DNA from: Alphaproteobacteria bacterium
Lineage (GTDB): Bacteria; Pseudomonadota; Alphaproteobacteria; Rhodobacterales; Rhodobacteraceae
Direction: 5' to 3'
DNA: 64,000 nt
Assembly: GCA_024280735.1 (NCBI GenBank)
Contig: JAJRPO010000025.1
Coordinates: forward strand, 62,001 to 126,000
Made by a program: the position numbers and the translations under genes. The notes under the pieces were generated by a model. The model was not told where the DNA came from, searched no databases, and was given only the letters and a program-made list of their open reading frames with translations. Of the stretch, positions 19,690 to 28,886 are shown piece by piece (position 1 is the stretch's first letter; every line of letters starts with the position of its first letter).

Positions 19690-20808
19690 CTACACCCGCA
19701 TGGGCATCACGACATAAACCGCAGAGTCGTCATCGCCTTCGCGCATCAAGGTTGGATCGCCGGAAGAGTTGAACAAGAACACCGCGTTTTCGCGATCTAC
19801 TTGGCCGGATATTTCCAACAGGTATTTGGCATTAAAGCCGATTTCCAAACGCTCGTCGCCGTAGGCAACCGCCAGTTCTTCTTCGGCTGCACCGGCATCC
19901 GGTGCGTTCACGGACAGGATCAAACGGTCCTCATCCAAAGACAGCTTTACCGCGCGGGACCGCTCTGATGATACTGTGGAAACACGATCAACCGCTTGGG
20001 CAAATTCTGCTGCGTCCACTTCCAATCGGCGCGTATTCCCTGTGGGAATAACACGGGTATAGTCCGGGAATGACCCATCGATAACTTTCGATGTCAGGGT
20101 GATTTCCGGCGTCGCAAAGCGGATTTTCGTTTCCGAAACTGACACAGCAATCGCCATATCGTCGTCATCCAGCAATTTTCGTAATTCACCGACAGTTTTG
20201 CGCGGAACAATCACACCCGGCAGCTCCTCAGCACCGATTGGCAGATCCGCATCAATGCGCGCCAAACGGTGGCCGTCGGTGGCAACACAGCGAAGAACCG
20301 GCTCGCCGTCACGTTCAGAGGCGTGCATATAAACGCCGTTCAGGTAATAGCGGGTTTCCTCGGTCGAAATCGCGAATTTAGATTTGTCGAACAAGCGGCG
20401 CAGAACACCCGCCTTGGCCGAGAAATTGCACTCATAGTCGGAAGAAGCCATCACTGGAAAATCTTCTTTCGGCAGTGTCGCAAGCGAAAAGCTGGACCGC
20501 CCCGCATTAATTTCCAATCGGCCCGATGTGCCGTCATCGGACAGCTCCACAATTGCGCCGTCGGGCAGTTTACGCACAATTTCGTGCAACGTGTGCGCGC
20601 CAACTGTTGTCGCGCCCGCGCGTTCCACCAAGCCGCCAACCTTGTCGACCACTTCAATATCCAGATCCGTGGCCCGCAGGCTGACAGTGTCGCCCTCTGC
20701 CTCGATCAAAACATTGGCGAGGATCGGAATAGTATTACGCCGCTCCACAACAGATTGCGCCTGTGACATGGCCTTAAGCAATGTGCTGCGTTCGATGCTG
20801 ACTTTCAT
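19690..20808 (-). CDS. dnaN: DNA polymerase III beta sliding clamp
   Basis: 372 residues, the standard length. Three tandem clamp domains, starting MKVSIERSTLLKAMSQAQ and ending YVVMPMRV, which matches the conserved MPMRL-type C-terminus. The longer frame to 20913 is rejected, because the family begins at the MKVSIERS methionine and a purine-rich ribosome-binding site precedes it. The gene forms a pair with recF. Confidence 0.97.
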   Translation of the reverse strand: MKVSIERSTLLKAMSQAQSVVERRNTIPILANVLIEAEGDTVSLRATDLDIEVVDKVGGLVERAGATTVGAHTLHEIVRKLPDGAIVELSDDGTSGRLEINAGRSSFSLATLPKEDFPVMASSDYECNFSAKAGVLRRLFDKSKFAISTEETRYYLNGVYMHASERDGEPVLRCVATDGHRLARIDADLPIGAEELPGVIVPRKTVGELRKLLDDDDMAIAVSVSETKIRFATPEITLTSKVIDGSFPDYTRVIPTGNTRRLEVDAAEFAQAVDRVSTVSSERSRAVKLSLDEDRLILSVNAPDAGAAEEELAVAYGDERLEIGFNAKYLLEISGQVDRENAVFLFNSSGDPTLMREGDDDSAVYVVMPMRV

Positions 20809-20925
20809 ATTTCCGTCCCCTAAAGGTCTTATGGTATGGGACGCTGACCCTACCCGATTTAGCCTTGAATTCAAGTGCTGATACACAATCCCTTGGATTG
20901 GGCGCGGGGTCAAGAACGGCTTGGT

Positions 20926-21390
20926 TTACTCCGCCTGAAATATTTCGGGCATTTGGGATAGGGCGACCTCTGTCGAAACGGTTGGCAGGCCTGCCTTGAG
21001 CCAGCCAGGCCCCGCAGCAGAACCAAACATTCCCTCGGAAACATCAACGATATTCTTATATCCGCGTTGCTCCAGCGCGCCAATAACAAAGCCGCTGCGG
21101 CCACCAACTGCACAGATCAAACCAATTTTCTTATCTGGATTGGCGTCAATGATGGCAAACAGCTTCTCGCCGAATTTCTTGTGCTTCAGGTTAAGCGGCC
21201 ACGCGCCCTCCCCCACACCGGAATCTTTCCATTCCCCTTCGGTCCGAATATCGAGCAGAATGATTTCATCGTTCTTTACGGCATCATACGCCTGTTTCAC
21301 ACTCATGGTTTCCGCAAAAACGGAGGTGGCGAAAAGGACCAGTGCAACTTGGCACAGAACGAAAAGGCGGGTTTGGGAAAGATATGTCAT
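20926..21390 (-). CDS. Exported rhodanese-like domain protein
   Basis: 154 residues with a signal peptide (TRLFVLCQVALVLFATSVFA, then ETMS) and one rhodanese domain. The active-site loop is CAVGGRSG, with the catalytic cysteine present. It probably handles periplasmic sulfane sulfur or a redox partner. It lies between dnaN and dnaA, reading with them, and is therefore an insertion in the otherwise conserved replication cluster. Confidence 0.85.
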   Translation of the reverse strand: MTYLSQTRLFVLCQVALVLFATSVFAETMSVKQAYDAVKNDEIILLDIRTEGEWKDSGVGEGAWPLNLKHKKFGEKLFAIIDANPDKKIGLICAVGGRSGFVIGALEQRGYKNIVDVSEGMFGSAAGPGWLKAGLPTVSTEVALSQMPEIFQAE

Positions 21391-21398
21391 GCGGCCTC

Positions 21399-21421
21399 CC
21401 TAACGGGTTTGCGCCGTTAGG
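21399..21421 (-). repeat. Perfect inverted repeat next to the rhodanese ribosome-binding site
   Basis: CCTAACGG and CCGTTAGG form a perfect 8-bp stem with a 7-base loop. On the minus strand it ends directly in GGGAGG, the ribosome-binding site of the exported rhodanese gene, so it could affect access of ribosomes. Confidence 0.45.
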
Positions 21422-21483
21422 AAAACCATCAACATTCAAAATCACGCATATGTGTGCTAGTGGTGTTTCGATTTAGCGGAGAA

Positions 21484-21516
21484 CCGGAAATCACCCTAAG
21501 AGTGGGTGTTTTCCGG
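21484..21516 (-). terminator. Hairpin downstream of dnaA
   Basis: CCGGAAA-T-CACCC pairs with GGGTG-T-TTTCCGG, a 13-position stem with one mismatch, located 30 bases after the dnaA stop. A T-rich tail is better on the plus strand than on the minus strand, so termination of dnaA transcripts is probable but not certain. Confidence 0.5.
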
Positions 21517-21545
21517 CAATATTTTTAATGAAAAATCGAAATGCC

Positions 21546-22892
21546 TTAAGCCTCTAACATCCGGCGCAGCAATTCAACATCTTCGGAGATCTGGTTATCA
21601 ATCGCCCGCAGCTCTTCGATCCTTTTCACCGCATGGATCACCGTTGTATGATCCCGCCCGCCAAATCTGCGGCCAATTTCCGGCAGTGATTTTGATGTCA
21701 GACGTTTGGCCAAGAACATCGCCACCTGACGCGGGCGCGCAATTGAACGCACGCGGCGCGGGCTGAGGATGTCGGTCATGCGAATGTTATAATGGTCCGC
21801 AACTTTGCGGATAATCTCGTCAATTGTGACCTTGCGATCAGACGCCCGCAAGATATCCGACAGGCATTCTTGCGCCACCTCCAACGTCACTTTGCGCCCA
21901 ACAAGCGAGGCAAAGGCGAACAGGCGAGTCAACGCGCCCTCTAGAACGCGAACATTTGTCGAAATCCGGTGCGCCAGAAACTCCATCACACCGTCAACGA
22001 TTTCCACTTCGGGATAATGAACCGCCTGCGCCTCGGCTTTGCTTTGCAAAATACCCAGTCGCAATTCGTAATCTGTCGGGTGCAAATCAACCACCAAGCC
22101 ACATTGCAGGCGCGATTTGATCCGGTCTTCCATCCCGTCAATTTCACCCGGCGCACGGTCCGCAGAAATAACGATCTGCTTTTGCTGATCGACCAGCGCA
22201 TTGAAAGTGTGAAAAAACTCGTCTTGGGTGCTGTTTTTGCCCGCAATGAATTGCACATCGTCCACCATCAACAGATCAACAGAGCGGAATAATTCCTTAA
22301 AGCTCATGGTGTCTTTGAAACGCAAGGCCTGCACAAAGCGGTACATGAACTGTTCCGCTGACAGATACAAAATTCGCGCATTCGGGTTGCGTTGCTTTGC
22401 CTCCCAGGCAATCGCGTGCATCAGGTGGGTTTTACCGAGGCCAACACCGCCATACAGGAACAACGGGTTAAACGTCACAGGGCCACCCTCTGCCACACGG
22501 CGAGAGGCAGCGTGGGCCAGCTCATTCGGTTTGCCAACGACAAAATTATCAAAGGTAAAGCGCGCATCAAGCGGTGCGCCCGGCAGATCGGGGGAACCAG
22601 TGGCAACGCGCGCAGGCTTATCCGTCGTCGCAGCAACTGGTCGCAAAACACGCTGTTCAGTGGAAAATGACAGGCGATCAACATTCACACCATCAGCCGC
22701 AAACAGCGTACAAATTTTGTCGCTGTAATTGCGTGTGACCCAATTGCCGATAAATCCGGTTGGGGCCACAAAATGGGCAACACCCCCGTCCAACCCCTGA
22801 AACTTCAGCGGCTCTATCCAATTCTTATAAGCGTCTTTTCCAACTTCACTTTGCAGCCCATTACAAACACGTCCCCAATTGTCAGCAGTCAT
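21546..22892 (-). CDS. dnaA: Chromosomal replication initiator protein DnaA
   Basis: 448 residues. Binds DnaA boxes and opens the origin. N-terminal domain I (NWGRVCNGLQSEVGKDAYKN), AAA+ domain with GGVGLGKTHLMHA and LLMVDDVQF, and the C-terminal DNA-binding signature FGGRDHTTVIHAVKRI. Start set at MTADNW (22892) rather than the frame start at 22937, since domain I begins there. A rhodanese gene ends 16 bases upstream, so dnaA may be transcribed from the promoter of that gene as well as its own. Confidence 0.97.
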   Translation of the reverse strand: MTADNWGRVCNGLQSEVGKDAYKNWIEPLKFQGLDGGVAHFVAPTGFIGNWVTRNYSDKICTLFAADGVNVDRLSFSTEQRVLRPVAATTDKPARVATGSPDLPGAPLDARFTFDNFVVGKPNELAHAASRRVAEGGPVTFNPLFLYGGVGLGKTHLMHAIAWEAKQRNPNARILYLSAEQFMYRFVQALRFKDTMSFKELFRSVDLLMVDDVQFIAGKNSTQDEFFHTFNALVDQQKQIVISADRAPGEIDGMEDRIKSRLQCGLVVDLHPTDYELRLGILQSKAEAQAVHYPEVEIVDGVMEFLAHRISTNVRVLEGALTRLFAFASLVGRKVTLEVAQECLSDILRASDRKVTIDEIIRKVADHYNIRMTDILSPRRVRSIARPRQVAMFLAKRLTSKSLPEIGRRFGGRDHTTVIHAVKRIEELRAIDNQISEDVELLRRMLEA

Positions 22893-22908
22893 ATTTTCCC
22901 GATTTCTT

Positions 22909-23346
22909 TTATGTTTGACGCCATGGAAGCCCGTCAAACTTCCAGCCGTTTATTTTTCCCCGATGCCCCTCGGAATCAAGGTCGCCCTCGAATCCACCAA
23001 CAACATTTATACAGTCAACAGACTGGCCCCTTGCAGCAAAGGCCATAGTAGTTTCACGCGCGGCACTCAGCGAGCGCACACCAGAGCGGCATAAAAAATA
23101 TATACGAGAGGGCACAACGCCCGCTAACTGCTCTGATAATTCGTCTGTGAACCGTTCATTCACCGCCATTCTCGGTAAAGTCATCCACTCTAGCAGTAGG
23201 GGTGCCTTACCAAGGGCAGTCAGGTCGGAAATGCCGATATAAGACCATTCGGCCATCGTCCGCACATCCACCAGAATTGCAGCATCGTCGGATTGTAACG
23301 CTTCCCATGCGGCCATTGGTGATGATTCTGATACCGTATTTTGCAT
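22909..23346 (-). CDS. Cytoplasmic rhodanese-like domain protein
   Basis: 145 residues with no signal peptide. Rhodanese fold with VDVRTMAEWSYIG near the N-terminus and the active-site loop CRSGVRSL, catalytic cysteine present. It ends 16 bases before dnaA on the same strand and so is likely co-transcribed with it. Start chosen at MQNTVSES; an upstream in-frame start at 23400 is possible but less likely. Confidence 0.8.
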   Translation of the reverse strand: MQNTVSESSPMAAWEALQSDDAAILVDVRTMAEWSYIGISDLTALGKAPLLLEWMTLPRMAVNERFTDELSEQLAGVVPSRIYFLCRSGVRSLSAARETTMAFAARGQSVDCINVVGGFEGDLDSEGHRGKINGWKFDGLPWRQT

Positions 23347-23593
23347 GGAAGGGTCTGTCCGATTCTTAGCTATGCTTGCTTCACTCAGGCAAACTAGCAA
23401 ACCGATGCGGGGGCGTTCAATGAATCTTCACTGTTGACTCGTAATTAAATTCCGAATCGACAAATACCGCAACATGTTGAAATAGTTAATATTTTCGACC
23501 CACCAACGCAAACATGCGCCCCAATCTATGGGCGCACAACATGGATATTCTAACCAGTGATAAGCTAGGGGAGCAGCCCCAAAGCATAGAATC
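23324..23593. promoter_or_regulatory. Cluster of six GANTC sites upstream of dnaA; intergenic region 23347-23721
   Basis: GANTC, the target of the alphaproteobacterial methylase CcrM, occurs at 23324, 23361, 23422, 23436, 23454 and 23589: six sites in 270 bases, where about one is expected by chance. Two of them lie in or at the start of the rhodanese gene. The 375-base gap also holds a perfect hairpin and the rpsT terminator. I found no TTATCCACA-type DnaA box, so an origin here is not supported by boxes. Methylation-dependent control of dnaA expression or of replication timing is the natural hypothesis. Confidence 0.45.
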
Positions 23594-23603
23594 ATTTCTA
23601 TGC
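23584..23603. repeat. Perfect 8-bp hairpin in the dnaA-rpsT gap
   Basis: GCATAGAA, loop TCAT, TTCTATGC. It includes one of the GANTC sites. No T-run follows, so it may be an operator or RNA element. Confidence 0.4.
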
Positions 23604-23666
23604 AATTGCTCTAGTCCAAGCAAGGTGTCCAAAAACAGAACATTCAATTCTCGGCATAGAACACGC

Positions 23667-23696
23667 AAAAAAACGGAGCTGAGATCAACCCCGTTT
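23667..23696 (-). terminator. Rho-independent terminator of rpsT
   Basis: Read on the minus strand, AAACGGGG and CTCCGTTT form an 8-bp stem (one G-U pair) followed by a run of seven Ts in all, 26 bases after the rpsT stop. Confidence 0.8.
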
Positions 23697-23721
23697 AAAA
23701 GCAACAGTCGTTATAACTGTT

Positions 23722-23988
23722 TTAAGCAGTCATCGCTTTAACCCGCGCCGACAGGCGAGAGATTTTGCGGCTGACAGTGTTCTTATGCGAAATACCCTTA
23801 GTAACACCGCGCATCATTTCTGGCTGAGCGGCCTTCAAGGCAGCAACAGCGACGGCTTGATCGCCACCAGTGATTGCTTCTTCGACTTTACGGACAAAAG
23901 ACCGGATACGAGTCCGGCGATTTTTGTTCACTGCGGTGCGACGTTCGATTTGACGTGCGCGTTTTTTTGCTTGTGGCGAGTTGGCCAT
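23722..23988 (-). CDS. rpsT: 30S ribosomal protein S20
   Basis: 88 residues, Lys/Arg-rich, starting [17 protein letters not shown] and ending [10 protein letters not shown], the full S20 protein of the small subunit. It has its own terminator and is the gene usually found upstream of dnaA in this group. Confidence 0.97.
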   Translation of the reverse strand: MANSPQAKKRARQIERRTAVNKNRRTRIRSFVRKVEEAITGGDQAVAVAALKAAQPEMMRGVTKGISHKNTVSRKISRLSARVKAMTA

Positions 23989-24083
23989 GATATAATTCCT
24001 GATCTTACGGATTCGAAAGATGAACCGCGCTTGTAGGAGTGATCGCGCGGTCTGTCAACGGTGTGTGGTGCAATTTCTGTGGC

Positions 24084-24860
24084 TTATTTACCCCGAAATT
24101 TCGGAGTGCGTTTTTCAGCAAAGGCAGTCATGCCCTCAGCTTGATCTTCACTGGCAAAAAGCGAGTGGAACAAACGGCGCTCGAACAAAACGCCCTCACG
24201 CAATGTTGTCTCATACGACCTGTTCACGGCCTCTTTGACAACCATCGCGGTCAGGGGTGATTTCTCGGCCACTTTCGCCGCCGTTGCCATCACCTCTTTC
24301 ATCAGTTTCTTCGCGGGGATAACACGACTGACCAGCCCAGAGCTTTCGGCCTCCTCCGCGTCCATGAACCGACCTGTCAGGTGCATTTCCATCGACTTGG
24401 ACTTGCCAACAAACCGGGTGAGTCGCTGGGTGCCGCCAATACCGGCCACAACACCAAGATTGATTTCTGGCTGGCCAAACTTGGCGGTATCCGAACACAG
24501 AATGAAATCGCACATCATCGCCAGTTCACAACCACCGCCTAGACAATAGCCCGACACCGCCGCGATAATTGGCTTGCGGCAGCGCAAAATTGCCTCGGTC
24601 TGGTCCGTGAAGAAATCACTGTTGAACATATCAACGAAAGATTGCTCCTGCATCTCTTTGATGTCCGCACCGGCAGCAAAGGCTTTCTCATTGCCGGTCA
24701 GGACAATCACCCGAACTTTGTCATTGGTGCCCATCGCTGTCACCGCTTCCGCCAACTCGTTCAACAGTTGTTGGTTCAGAGCGTTCAGGGCGTCAGGACG
24801 GTTCAACTGAATAAGACCAATATGATCTTCGACGTCGACGATTAGTGTTTCATAGCCCAT
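24084..24860 (-). CDS. Enoyl-CoA hydratase
   Basis: 258 residues, crotonase fold. The oxyanion-hole segment is AFAAGADIKEM, and both catalytic glutamates are present (GGGCELAMMCD and GQPEINLGVVAGIGGTQRL), so it should hydrate short-chain 2-enoyl-CoA in fatty-acid or amino-acid breakdown. It starts 61 bases after the end of mutM, same strand. Confidence 0.92.
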   Translation of the reverse strand: MGYETLIVDVEDHIGLIQLNRPDALNALNQQLLNELAEAVTAMGTNDKVRVIVLTGNEKAFAAGADIKEMQEQSFVDMFNSDFFTDQTEAILRCRKPIIAAVSGYCLGGGCELAMMCDFILCSDTAKFGQPEINLGVVAGIGGTQRLTRFVGKSKSMEMHLTGRFMDAEEAESSGLVSRVIPAKKLMKEVMATAAKVAEKSPLTAMVVKEAVNRSYETTLREGVLFERRLFHSLFASEDQAEGMTAFAEKRTPKFRGK

Positions 24861-24921
24861 TTAAGGCCTCGTTTTTGCTTCTAAGTTTTCCAGCATTACC
24901 ACGCTTTCAGCGGGTTTCAAG

Positions 24922-25758
24922 CTATCTCTGACAAGTTGGACAGTAAAACGAAGAACGTCCCGATTGCACCACACGTTTGATTTTTGCAGTGCAATCAGGG
25001 GTATTACAAGGTTCACCCTCGCGGCCATAGACCGCAAACCTGTGCTGAAAATAGCCCAATTCGCCATCTGTTTGACGGTAATCTTTCAATGAGGAGCCGC
25101 CCGAATCGATGGCTTCCTCCAAAACTGTGCGAATCATCGGCACCAGCGAAGCCACCCGTTTGGTCGATAGTTTTGACGATTTTTGCAAAGGCGAGATTCC
25201 CGTGCGGTGCAATACCTCACAGACATAGATATTGCCCAATCCCGCGACAATACGTTGGTCCAGCAACGTGGATTTAATGGGGGAGTTTTTGGCTTTCAAC
25301 TTCTCAATCAGATAGGCCTCGTCAAAACTGTTCCCCAAAGGCTCCGGCCCCAGAACCGTCAACAGTTTATGCGCATCCATTTCCGCTGTTGCCGCCAAAT
25401 CCATCGCACCGAACCTGCGCGCATCATTAAAACTGATCCGTGTACCGTCTTGCATGTCCAGAACCACATGATCGTGTTTGGCAGGGTCAGGGTGAACATC
25501 ACTTGGCGGCACCACTGTCATAAAGCCAGACATGCCGAGATGAATTAACAAGGTCTCGCCGCTGGACAGATCACACAGAATATATTTGGACCGTCTGCGT
25601 AACCGTTCTACCCGCTTGCCACTCAGCCGTTCCGCCATCCGGTCCGGAAACGGCCAACGCAAGTTGGGACGGCGCACATCCGCCTTGGCAATCACCTGCC
25701 CCACCATCGCCGGCTCAAGGCCGCGCATCACGGTTTCAACTTCGGGTAATTCGGGCAT
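24922..25758 (-). CDS. mutM: Formamidopyrimidine-DNA glycosylase
   Basis: 278 residues beginning [16 protein letters not shown], with the catalytic N-terminal proline and Glu. It removes 8-oxoguanine and other oxidised purines and nicks the abasic site. The C-terminal zinc finger is complete (CNTPDC and CPTC). The frame extends upstream to 25929 but the mature protein must begin Pro-Glu, so 25758 is certain. It diverges from the toxin-antitoxin pair across 70 bases. Confidence 0.96.
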   Translation of the reverse strand: MPELPEVETVMRGLEPAMVGQVIAKADVRRPNLRWPFPDRMAERLSGKRVERLRRRSKYILCDLSSGETLLIHLGMSGFMTVVPPSDVHPDPAKHDHVVLDMQDGTRISFNDARRFGAMDLAATAEMDAHKLLTVLGPEPLGNSFDEAYLIEKLKAKNSPIKSTLLDQRIVAGLGNIYVCEVLHRTGISPLQKSSKLSTKRVASLVPMIRTVLEEAIDSGGSSLKDYRQTDGELGYFQHRFAVYGREGEPCNTPDCTAKIKRVVQSGRSSFYCPTCQR

Positions 25759-25795
25759 GGTGCTACTCCAAAATGTAGATTGCCTCATTATGGCA

Positions 25796-25806
25796 GTATC
25801 TGATAC
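25796..25806 (+). promoter_or_regulatory. Palindromic operator candidate of the toxin-antitoxin pair
   Basis: GTATCTGATAC is a perfect palindrome around a central T, 22 bases before the antitoxin start and overlapping a possible -10 element (GATACAAT). ParD-type antitoxins autorepress by binding such sites. Confidence 0.45.
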
Positions 25807-25828
25807 AATTGAACATACGGAGGACAAT

Positions 25829-26083
25829 ATGCCAAACGTACATTTAACCAATCCTATGCAAAAATACGTGCAAGACCAGATCGATTCTGGAGCATATGCC
25901 AATACCAGCGAGGTTGTGCGTGCGGGCATTCGCCTGTTGATGGAAAAACAAGGCGCGCGACAATTTTACAGCCTCAAGGCGGATTTGACACGCGCGGTAA
26001 CCGCCGCAGAACAGGGCGAGTTTGAAGATTTTGACCCTGTTTCGTTTGAGCCCGATGCTTTCAATGCTAAACATGCCAATTAG
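25829..26083 (+). CDS. parD: ParD-like antitoxin (ribbon-helix-helix)
   Basis: 84 residues. The N-terminal half is a ribbon-helix-helix DNA-binding domain with the ParD/CC2985 pattern ([20 protein letters not shown], then [12 protein letters not shown]); the acidic C-terminal tail would wrap the toxin. CGGAGGA precedes the ATG. It overlaps the toxin gene by 11 bases. Confidence 0.88.
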   Translation: MPNVHLTNPMQKYVQDQIDSGAYANTSEVVRAGIRLLMEKQGARQFYSLKADLTRAVTAAEQGEFEDFDPVSFEPDAFNAKHAN

Positions 26084-26393
26084 GCTAACCCATCTCGCCC
26101 GCCAAGATCTCGAAAACATACGACGTTACACAGTTGAAACTTGGGGGCGGTCCCAGTGGCTCCAATACTATCGTGGCTTGGCAAGAACCTTTGAACGCAT
26201 ACAAGCAAACCCAGATCAGGGCCGCAATCGAGATTTATTTACGCGCGGAATGCTCTCTGTGAATTATGAAAAACACATCGTCTTTTATAAACCCATTAAA
26301 GCGGCCAACAATGACCCTGTGGTCCTGCGCATCCTCCACCAAAAACGAAACTTGCCTGCCTTGGTCTATTACGAAGATCTGGACGGCCCATAA
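26073..26393 (+). CDS. parE: ParE/RelE-superfamily toxin
   Basis: 106 residues from the ATG at 26073 ([20 protein letters not shown]); ATG 26064 is also possible. The fold is RelE/ParE, with conserved [13 protein letters not shown] and the C-terminal [11 protein letters not shown]. ParE members inhibit gyrase; RelE members cut mRNA, and sequence suggests ParE. The overlap with parD implies coupled translation. The pair sits between mutM and ubiE, a housekeeping interval, and is probably a gained module. Confidence 0.85.
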   Translation: MPIRLTHLARQDLENIRRYTVETWGRSQWLQYYRGLARTFERIQANPDQGRNRDLFTRGMLSVNYEKHIVFYKPIKAANNDPVVLRILHQKRNLPALVYYEDLDGP

Positions 26394-26470
26394 TTTTTTA
26401 CCTCCAAAACGCATTTTCATCCGCCTCTACACCCTATATACCCCGAATTGCAAAAGCACGAGGCAAAGCC

Positions 26471-27220
26471 ATGACCGAATCAAATCGCACCACCCATTTC
26501 GGCTTTCAAACCGTTGACGAGGACGCCAAGGCGGGCATGGTCCACGGGGTTTTCAGCAATGTTGCCTCAAAATACGACGTGATGAACGACGCTATGTCGA
26601 TGGGCATCCACCGCATCTGGAAAGAGGCGATGATGGATTGGCTGGCCCCGCGCAACGGTCAAAAACTGCTGGATGTGGCGGGTGGCACTGGCGATATTTC
26701 ATTCCGCTTTCTGGAACGCGCACCCCAAGCACATGCAACCGTTTTCGACATGACCCAAGGGATGTTGGATGCGGGCCGCCTACGGGCAGAAGCCGACCAA
26801 ATGGCTGACCGTCTGGAATGGATTTGCGGCGATGCGTTAGCGCTGCCGTTTGAAGACAACAGCTTTGACGTATATACGATATCGTTTGGCATCCGAAACT
26901 TCACCCGCCCGCAAGAAGCCCTGAGCGAGGCCTATCGCGTGCTGCGCCCCGGCGGCCGATTGCTGATACTGGAGTTCAGCCAAATCCCCAACCCGGCGAT
27001 GCAATGGGCCTATGACAAATATTCGTTCAATGTGATTCCCAAAATGGGGCAAGTAATTGCCGGAGACGCCGAAAGCTATCAATACTTGGTCGAGAGCATC
27101 CGCAAGTTCCCCGATCAAGACACCTTCCTGCAAATGATCCGCGACGCGGGGTTCGAGAACGCCAAATACCGCAACCTGACCATGGGCATCGCCGCCCTGC
27201 ACTCTGGCTGGAAAATTTAA
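26471..27220 (+). CDS. ubiE: Ubiquinone biosynthesis C-methyltransferase UbiE
   Basis: 249 residues. SAM-dependent methyltransferase of the quinone ring; motif I is [15 protein letters not shown] and the family signature [10 protein letters not shown] and [12 protein letters not shown] are present. It is followed three bases later by ubiB, forming the common ubiE-ubiB operon. Confidence 0.96.
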   Translation: MTESNRTTHFGFQTVDEDAKAGMVHGVFSNVASKYDVMNDAMSMGIHRIWKEAMMDWLAPRNGQKLLDVAGGTGDISFRFLERAPQAHATVFDMTQGMLDAGRLRAEADQMADRLEWICGDALALPFEDNSFDVYTISFGIRNFTRPQEALSEAYRVLRPGGRLLILEFSQIPNPAMQWAYDKYSFNVIPKMGQVIAGDAESYQYLVESIRKFPDQDTFLQMIRDAGFENAKYRNLTMGIAALHSGWKI

Positions 27221-27223
27221 CCC

Positions 27224-28747
27224 ATGCGCGGCCCCCACAATATATGGCGACTGATCCGCACCGGTGCCACGTTTGAGCGCACAGGCGCGATGAAACAAGC
27301 GCTTGAGGCGATGGACGCCCCGCCAGCAATCCGCATGGCGGCGCGTGTGTTGGGCTGGCCGTTCAAATGGCTGGGGCTGAAGGGCGATCCAAACTACCCG
27401 CCATTGGTGCGCGCGATTACCGCGCTTGGCCCCGCCTACATCAAATTTGGCCAACTGATGTCGACACGCCCCGATGTGGTGGGCGACGATTTGGCGAATG
27501 AATTGAAAGTCCTGCAAGACAGTCTGCCACCGTTTTCCATGGAACAGGCCCGTGCAACGATTGAAAAAGATCTCGGTGCGCCGGTTGAGGATATTTTCTC
27601 CGAATTCAGCGAACCCGTCGCCGCCGCTTCAATTGCACAAGTCCACAAGGCGCGGCTGAAAGAAGACGGCCGTCTTGTCGCCGTCAAAATCCTGCGCCCA
27701 GACATTGAACGGGCCTTTTACAAAGACATCGACGCCTTCTACTTCTCAACCCAAATGATCGAATTACTATCCCCCGCCACCCGTCGCCTGCACCCCACCG
27801 CGATCATCGAACACTTCGATTCCGTGGTGAAGGGCGAGTTGGACCTGCGAATCGAAGCCTCCGCCGCTGACGAATTCGCGGCCAACACCGCAAATGACGA
27901 AGGCTTTGCCGTCCCCAAAATCATCTGGCCCCATTCGGGCCGCGCGGTGATGACGATGGAATGGGAGGATGGCCTGCCAATGAATGACGTCGAGGCGATC
28001 CGCGCTGCGGGCCACGACATGAAAGGTATGGCCGCGCGCATCGTGCAAATGTTCCTGCACCACGCCCTGCGCGACGGTTTTTTTCACGCTGACATGCACC
28101 AAGGCAACCTAAAGGTCGCTGCCAACGGCGATCTGGTGGCGCTTGATTTTGGCATCATGGGGCGGCTCGATGAATATACCCGCCGTGTTTACGCCGAAAT
28201 CCTGATCGGGTTCATCCGCAAGGATTACCGCCGCGTTGCCGAGGTGCATTTTGAGGCGGGGTATGTGCCTGCCGACCAAGATGTAGATGCCTTCGCCCAA
28301 GCCCTGCGCTCTGTGGGTGAGCCTATCTTTGGCGAAGATGCCACCCAGATTTCCATGGCCCGCTTGCTGGCCTATTTGTTTGAAGTGACCGAGCGTTTCG
28401 GCATGGAAACCCGCACCGAGCTGATCCTGCTGCAACGCACCATGGTAGTGGTTGAGGGCGTGGGGCGAACCCTCGACCCCAGCCTCAACATCTGGGACGC
28501 CGCCAAACCAGTTGTGGAGCGCTACATCACCGACAACTTAGGTCCTCGCGCCATGCTACGCGATTTCAAACGCACCGCCATGGTGCTGTCGCGCTTTGGC
28601 CCGCAACTGCCGAAACTGGTCGAAAACGCCCTGCTGCGCAGCGGCGCACCGATGCCGGAATCGGTGAAACCATCCAAGGCAAACGCGGCCCTTTGGTTTT
28701 TGGCAGGCGGTGCTGCGGTCAGTTTAGTGTTCCTGTTCCTGCAATAG
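27224..28747 (+). CDS. ubiB: Ubiquinone biosynthesis protein UbiB
   Basis: 507 residues. Atypical protein kinase-like ATPase (ADCK/COQ8 family) needed for ubiquinone synthesis. The KxGQ-type segment IKFGQLMSTRPDV, VAVKILRPDIERAF, and the catalytic FFHADMHQGNL with LDFGIMGRL are all present. A hydrophobic C-terminal segment (ALWFLAGGAAVSLVFLFL) should anchor it in the membrane. Confidence 0.95.
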   Translation: MRGPHNIWRLIRTGATFERTGAMKQALEAMDAPPAIRMAARVLGWPFKWLGLKGDPNYPPLVRAITALGPAYIKFGQLMSTRPDVVGDDLANELKVLQDSLPPFSMEQARATIEKDLGAPVEDIFSEFSEPVAAASIAQVHKARLKEDGRLVAVKILRPDIERAFYKDIDAFYFSTQMIELLSPATRRLHPTAIIEHFDSVVKGELDLRIEASAADEFAANTANDEGFAVPKIIWPHSGRAVMTMEWEDGLPMNDVEAIRAAGHDMKGMAARIVQMFLHHALRDGFFHADMHQGNLKVAANGDLVALDFGIMGRLDEYTRRVYAEILIGFIRKDYRRVAEVHFEAGYVPADQDVDAFAQALRSVGEPIFGEDATQISMARLLAYLFEVTERFGMETRTELILLQRTMVVVEGVGRTLDPSLNIWDAAKPVVERYITDNLGPRAMLRDFKRTAMVLSRFGPQLPKLVENALLRSGAPMPESVKPSKANAALWFLAGGAAVSLVFLFLQ

Positions 28748-28816
28748 CTCCGCCGCAGAGAAGCACTCCCGGGCCTTTGCGGGTTTTCAAAGAAAATCCT
28801 AAAGCCTTGGGCCGTG

Positions 28817-28886
28817 CCTCGCTGCGCTCGGAAAAGCATCAGGCAGATAGACTTGCTATCGGTTGCATCCACCGAGCGCAGCGAGG
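28817..28886. repeat. Large inverted repeat, REP-like, after ubiB
   Basis: CCTCGCTGCGCTCGG and CCGAGCGCAGCGAGG are exact reverse complements (15 bp), and inside them GATAG/CTATC forms a second short stem. The element lies in the 208-base gap between convergent ubiB and the AhpD-like operon. It resembles REP/palindromic elements and may also end transcription from both sides. No other feature is visible in the gap. Confidence 0.65.

Noticed and set aside
23347-23721. Chromosomal origin in the dnaA-rpsT gap
   Set aside because: No DnaA-box-like sequence found; only GANTC sites and hairpins. Reported as a regulatory candidate, not as an origin.
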